In this document: positions 60,576 through 64,000 of the stretch, in pieces
Position numbering within the stretch: position 1 is the first letter of the stretch
Layout of the letters: each line of letters starts with the position of its first letter
Origin: Maritimibacter sp. HL-12
GTDB lineage: Bacteria; Pseudomonadota; Alphaproteobacteria; Rhodobacterales; Rhodobacteraceae
Direction of reading: 5' to 3'
Length of the DNA: 64,000 bases
Assembly: GCF_900177545.1 (NCBI RefSeq)
Contig: NZ_FXBQ01000001.1
Location: 1,444,122 to 1,508,121, forward strand
Position numbers and translations under genes: made by a program
Notes under the pieces: generated by a model
Told to the model about the DNA's origin: nothing
Database searches by the model: none
The model's input: only the letters and a program-made list of their open reading frames with translations

Positions 60576-61517
60576 ATGCAACTGTCTGCTTTCTCCGCCC
60601 CCGGCCGTTTCTGGCGGGGCAATCTCCATACCCACTCCACCCTGTCCGATGGATGTCTCGCGCCGGAGGAGGTGTGCCGCCGCTATGCCGCCGAAGGCTA
60701 TGACTTCATTTCCCTGACCGACCATTTCATCGGGCGCTACGGCTACCCGATTGCCGATACCCTGCCGTTCCGCTCCAACAGTTTCACCACCCTTCTCGGG
60801 GCCGAACTGCATTCCGGCGCGATGGAGAACGGCGAGCTATGGCATATCCTCGCCGTCGGTCTGCCGCAGGATTTCACCGCGCCCAACGCGCCGGATTTCC
60901 AGCCTGTGGCGGGGCAGGAGAGCGGCCCGGAACTCGCGGCGCGTGCTCGCGCATCGGGGGCTTTCGTCGCGATCGCGCATCCGCACTGGTCCGGGCTGAC
61001 GCTGGCCGACGCCCGCTCGATCACCGCGGCACACTCGGTCGAAATCTACAACCACGGCTGCGCCATAGGCTGCGACCGCGAGGGTGGAGGCCATGTGCTC
61101 GATCTGCTGCTGAGCGAGGGGCGCGACCTCACGCTGATCGCGACCGACGATGCGCATTTCACCGAGCCCGATCATTTCGGCGGTTGGGTCATGGTCAAGG
61201 CCGAGGCCAACGATCCCGAGCTTCTGCTTGAAGCCTTGAAGACCGGTGCATTCTACTCCAGCCAGGGCCCGGAAATCCGGAACGTGGAGATCCGCGACAG
61301 CGAGGTTTTCGTCGAAAGCTCGGCGGTGGCGTCGGTCATCGTCCAGGGGCGCGGCCAGGCCGCCCTCGCCGTTCACGGCACATCGATGACCCGCACCAGC
61401 GTCGCGCTCGACCGTTTCCGTGGCTCGCCATGGCTGCGGGTGACGGTGGTCGACACGGCGGGAAAGCGAGCCTGGTCGAACCCGGTGCGCTTCGAAAACA
61501 CCGCGACAGGGAACTGA
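60576..61517 (+). CDS. PHP-domain metal-dependent phosphoesterase
   Basis: 313 residues from ATG 60576 (AAGGAG upstream). Metal-binding motifs of the PHP fold are present: NLHTHSTLSDG near 17, FISLTDHF near 43, GAELHS near 77, IAHPHW near 131 and ATDDAHF near 190. TrpH/YciV-like phosphatases act on nucleotides; relatives in this size range have unknown substrates. A beta-rich C-terminal ~80 residues (EVFVESSAVASVIVQGRG) is additional. Confidence 0.8.
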   Translation: MQLSAFSAPGRFWRGNLHTHSTLSDGCLAPEEVCRRYAAEGYDFISLTDHFIGRYGYPIADTLPFRSNSFTTLLGAELHSGAMENGELWHILAVGLPQDFTAPNAPDFQPVAGQESGPELAARARASGAFVAIAHPHWSGLTLADARSITAAHSVEIYNHGCAIGCDREGGGHVLDLLLSEGRDLTLIATDDAHFTEPDHFGGWVMVKAEANDPELLLEALKTGAFYSSQGPEIRNVEIRDSEVFVESSAVASVIVQGRGQAALAVHGTSMTRTSVALDRFRGSPWLRVTVVDTAGKRAWSNPVRFENTATGN

Positions 61518-61610
61518 CCGGGACAACTTCGATTCCCGGGCATGCGTCGGGCGGTCGCCAACATATGGTTCTTGCAACCCAAAGCGTGGACGTTTAAATC
61601 AGCGCCTGTC

Positions 61611-61686
61611 GCCGCAGTAGCTCAGCTGGTAGAGCAATGCATTCGTAATGCATGGGTCGGGGGTTCGAGTCCCTTCTGCGGCACCA
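61611..61686 (+). tRNA. tRNA-Thr (anticodon CGT)
   Basis: 76 bases including the encoded CCA. Acceptor stem GCCGCAG / CTGCGGC, D-loop region AGCTCAGCTGGTAGAGC, anticodon stem ATGCA/TGCAT with loop TTCGTAA (anticodon at 61644-61646), and T-arm GGGTTCGAGTCCC. Discriminator A. Confidence 0.97.
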
Positions 61687-61809
61687 TTTCCATCACATGG
61701 CAATGCGCAGGGGCCAATCCTCGAAGCAGTCCCGAAAACGAGATTCTCGAAAGCCCCGAACGTCTTGACGGTGTTGGGATAGCCGGTCGCGCAATGCGCG
61801 TGTGTGGCG

Positions 61810-63321
61810 CTATTTGTCGTGCCTGGCCTCAACCTCGGGTGCCAACTCCGAAGCCACCGTTTCATCGGGATCAGCGTAATCTGCATGTGGCGGTTCAGCC
61901 ACCGTTTCCGGCTCCACCTTCGGGGCGTCAGGCGCTGTGGGTTCTGGTTTCGCAACAAGGAGTGGAAGCATTTCGGCACCGCCATGGATGCGCCCTTCAC
62001 CTTCGGCGGGAACCTTCCAACTCAGCGTGTCGAAGGCGCCGCAGTTGCTGCAGACCGGTGCCCAGTCGGCGTGGATCTGGTTGCACTTGTCACATACCCA
62101 CTGTGGCCCGCGCGAAGCTGTCACCGCCCGCGCCAACCAGGCCCGGACGGCTTCGTCGTCGCCACCCTCGCCACGTTCGATAGCCGCCATCAGCGCAAGC
62201 GCGCGCTGTGTCGGGTCGGTTTCCGCCAGATCGCCCAGCGCCTTGCGGGCGGCGGAAAAATCGTTATCGGCGATATGCAGTTCCGCCAGAAGCATACGCG
62301 TTTCCGGATGCTCTTTCTGGTATTTTGTCAGTGCCTTGAACCGCTTCAGGCGCGCTTCCGGCGTCTCGTCAGGCTCGATGGCAGCGAAGGCCGCGGCAAG
62401 GTCTGGATGCGGTGATACCTGCCAGGCCTTGGCCAGAACCCGGGTGGCATAGCGCGGGTTGTCCTGTTCGAGATAGCTCTTGGCGGCCAGAACCGCCCCC
62501 GGGATCAGGTCGGGCGAGAGCTTGTTGGCCTCGATCGCCGCCTCCCGCGCGCGAATCGAGTTGCCCTCCTCGAAGATGTCCTTTGCCTCCTGCAGCGCCA
62601 GGACGGCATCGCGCCGCTTGCCGACATCTTTCGGCAGGGCCCCGGTCTTGACCTTGGCCCCCAACGTTTTGCGTGCACCCGCCCAATCGTTCCGGGTTGC
62701 CTGCAGGGCAAGCAGGATATCGCCGGTTTCCCCGTGACGTGGTTTCAGCGCGAAAGCCTTCTCTGCGAGCTTCATCGCAGTTTCGGTGTCGCCCTCTTCG
62801 AGCCGCTGCTTCATGATACCGCGAACACCGACAAACCGCGTGCGCTCGTCCTGCAACAGCCGTTTGTAGACCACTTCGGCCTTCTTGCGATCCCCCGCCA
62901 TCTCGGCCGCCTGCGCGGTGATCAGGTTGGTCAGTTCCGGTCGGTGCAGGAACTTCTCCGCCCGCGCCGCCTTCGCCATCGCCACCCGCTCCTCGCCAGA
63001 AGCCAGCGCCATCAACCCGTCGGCAAGCGCCTCGTACCCCTTGCGCTCTCGGTTCCGGTCGAAATAGCGCGAGATCGCGGTTTCATCGCCGTTGAGGAAA
63101 TGCACCACCGCCGCAAGCAGACTGACGATCTTGAGCAGAAGCCAGACCGCCAGAACGAACAACGCAAAGGCAATCACCGCCTGCAAAGCGCCAAGATTGA
63201 ACTCGAGCGCACCCACGGCGATGCGAACACCGCCCCCGGTTTCCATCAGCCAGCCCGCGCCGAGCGCCGCCACGGCGACGAAGGCGACGAACAGGACGAT
63301 CTTGAACATGGACCAGAGCAT
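61810..63321 (-). CDS. hemY: HemY-like membrane TPR protein
   Basis: 503 residues from ATG 63321 (GAGG 8 bases before). Two N-terminal membrane helices (FKIVLFVAFVAVAALGAGWL, LGALQAVIAFALFVLAVWLLLKIV) precede the HemY_N signature ISRYFDRNRERKGYEALADGLMALASGE and many TPR-like helices. Near residue 420 is a rubredoxin-type zinc ribbon CDKCNQ...CSNCG, common in alphaproteobacterial HemY. The acidic, proline-rich tail is variable. It lies behind a Mic60-like gene, the usual alphaproteobacterial order. Confidence 0.88.
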   Translation of the reverse strand: MLWSMFKIVLFVAFVAVAALGAGWLMETGGGVRIAVGALEFNLGALQAVIAFALFVLAVWLLLKIVSLLAAVVHFLNGDETAISRYFDRNRERKGYEALADGLMALASGEERVAMAKAARAEKFLHRPELTNLITAQAAEMAGDRKKAEVVYKRLLQDERTRFVGVRGIMKQRLEEGDTETAMKLAEKAFALKPRHGETGDILLALQATRNDWAGARKTLGAKVKTGALPKDVGKRRDAVLALQEAKDIFEEGNSIRAREAAIEANKLSPDLIPGAVLAAKSYLEQDNPRYATRVLAKAWQVSPHPDLAAAFAAIEPDETPEARLKRFKALTKYQKEHPETRMLLAELHIADNDFSAARKALGDLAETDPTQRALALMAAIERGEGGDDEAVRAWLARAVTASRGPQWVCDKCNQIHADWAPVCSNCGAFDTLSWKVPAEGEGRIHGGAEMLPLLVAKPEPTAPDAPKVEPETVAEPPHADYADPDETVASELAPEVEARHDK

Positions 63322-63331
63322 CACAACTGCC

Positions 63332-64000
63332 TCATTTCGCGTTCAGTGCACGTGCCAAGGCCGCGCCCGCATCAAGCGCCGACTTGCGCGCGGCGGCCAT
63401 TTCCTTCCACGAAGCGAGCGGCAATGCCGCCGCCTCGGGCATCGCGTCAAGTTCGCTCAACGCACCCTCTATATCACCGCGCTTCAACGCCGCCTCGGAC
63501 CGCGACAGGATCGCATCGGGATCGTCACCCTCGCGCGGCTCGAGCGAGCGGGTACCGAGCTGGTTGCGCAGAAAGGCGCTCATCCGGCCCATGCTGCCGT
63601 CCTCCACCGCAGCCTTGATCGCCGCATCGAGCGCGTCGCGCGCGGCGGGCGGGAAAGCCTCCTGCAGTTCCAAGAGCGTCGGCACCCCGGTGGCACCGGC
63701 TTCGGCCAATGCTTCGGGCGGCTCGACTTCCGTCACCCGCTGCAATTCAGCGAGCGCGTCGTCAAAGGGCTGCCCGGTATCGAGTGCCGCAACCACGCGG
63801 GCAAGCGCCGTTCGGCCGGCCGCCGCCTGTGCCGCCTCGGCCGCATCTTCCTCCAACTGGCCAACATCGGCCTGTTGCGCTTCCAGATCCGCAAGTTCTG
63901 CCTCGAACATCTCGCGCAGCGCCACGAGTTCGCGCTCGTAAGCCGCAGCCGCCGCCTGCGCGGCTTCGGAGCCTTCCGGAGCCAGGCGTTCGACGGCATC
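63332..64000 (-). CDS. Mic60/mitofilin-like membrane protein, N-terminal part outside window
   Basis: The frame is open to the window edge; 222 C-terminal residues are seen. They begin with an Ala/Glu-rich coiled coil (AVERLAPEGSEAAQ, MFEAELADLEAQQADVGQLEEDAAEA) and end with the mitofilin-type C-terminal domain (RVVAALDTGQPFDDALAEL, FPPAARDALDAAIKAA). In alphaproteobacteria COG4223/Mic60 sits just upstream of hemY in the haem operon, as here. Mic60 homologues shape intracytoplasmic membranes. GTG 63925 is internal, not the start. Confidence 0.75.
   Translation of the reverse strand, partial: DAVERLAPEGSEAAQAAAAAYERELVALREMFEAELADLEAQQADVGQLEEDAAEAAQAAAGRTALARVVAALDTGQPFDDALAELQRVTEVEPPEALAEAGATGVPTLLELQEAFPPAARDALDAAIKAAVEDGSMGRMSAFLRNQLGTRSLEPREGDDPDAILSRSEAALKRGDIEGALSELDAMPEAAALPLASWKEMAAARKSALDAGAALARALNAK

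Noticed and set aside
1-64000. CRISPR arrays, insertion sequences, integrases, rRNA
   Set aside because: No regularly spaced repeats, transposase or integrase proteins, or rRNA sequences were seen on either strand, although the sulfur island could be a transferred unit.

Overview
The window is high-GC chromosomal DNA from an alphaproteobacterium of the Rhodobacteraceae, most likely the Roseobacter group. The signs are a ChrR/RpoE pair with a divergent lipid-modification operon, a HemY-Mic60-like pair, a DUF2793 gene-transfer-agent-spike-like gene, Tat-exported TRAP and ABC binding proteins, and the gene style throughout. I see no insertion sequences, phage integrase, CRISPR or rRNA. There is one tRNA, Thr(CGT).

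The striking region is about 7-29 kb, a nearly complete cytoplasmic sulfur-oxidation island. On the minus strand dsrA-B-E-F-H-C-M-K-L-J-O-P, a TrpD2/YbiB-like gene and dsrN form one long operon. Convergent to it lie dsrE2-tusA. Beyond these are an ArsR-family repressor and soeA-soeB-soeC, followed closely by an Mrp/ApbC Fe-S protein gene. Divergent from dsrA is a coupled operon of a TauD-like dioxygenase, two small unknown proteins and the trifunctional sirohaem synthase cysG. The expected flow is TusA/DsrE2 to DsrEFH to DsrC trisulfide, then DsrL/DsrAB (sirohaem from CysG, amidated by DsrN) to sulfite, then SoeABC to sulfate. DsrMKJOP recycles DsrC at the membrane. No sox genes lie in the window. 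Reverse dsr genes are rare in this family but have been reported from coastal-sediment roseobacters. Local peculiarities are a DsrJ with no cysteine outside its haem motifs, an ArsR regulator of the YgaV/SqrR/BigR type without its second sensing cysteine, a near-identical 18-bp palindromic element before both soeA and dsrA, and a probable AUC start codon on the dioxygenase gene.

Layout of the rest: 0-4 kb, glycosyltransferases and a two-domain sulfotransferase (sulfated surface polysaccharide?). 4-6 kb, ptsN, hpf, rnd. 29-34 kb, an enlarged TRAP transporter whose large permease carries a long coiled-coil tail. 34-45 kb, D-xylose uptake (xylFHG), a ROK repressor, xylose isomerase, xylulokinase and an aldose epimerase, with a dihaem peroxidase and a CRTAC1 protein lodged between them; two matching palindromes look like the repressor's operators. 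45-52 kb, a FAD oxidoreductase, rpoE-chrR and the divergent putative furan/cyclopropane fatty-acid operon, with back-to-back sigma-E promoters. 52-54 kb, aroE, aroQ and the DUF2793 gene. 54-60 kb, a polyamine-type ABC transporter behind a leader rich in stem-loops. 60-64 kb, TPR and PHP proteins, tRNA-Thr, hemY and a partial Mic60-like gene.
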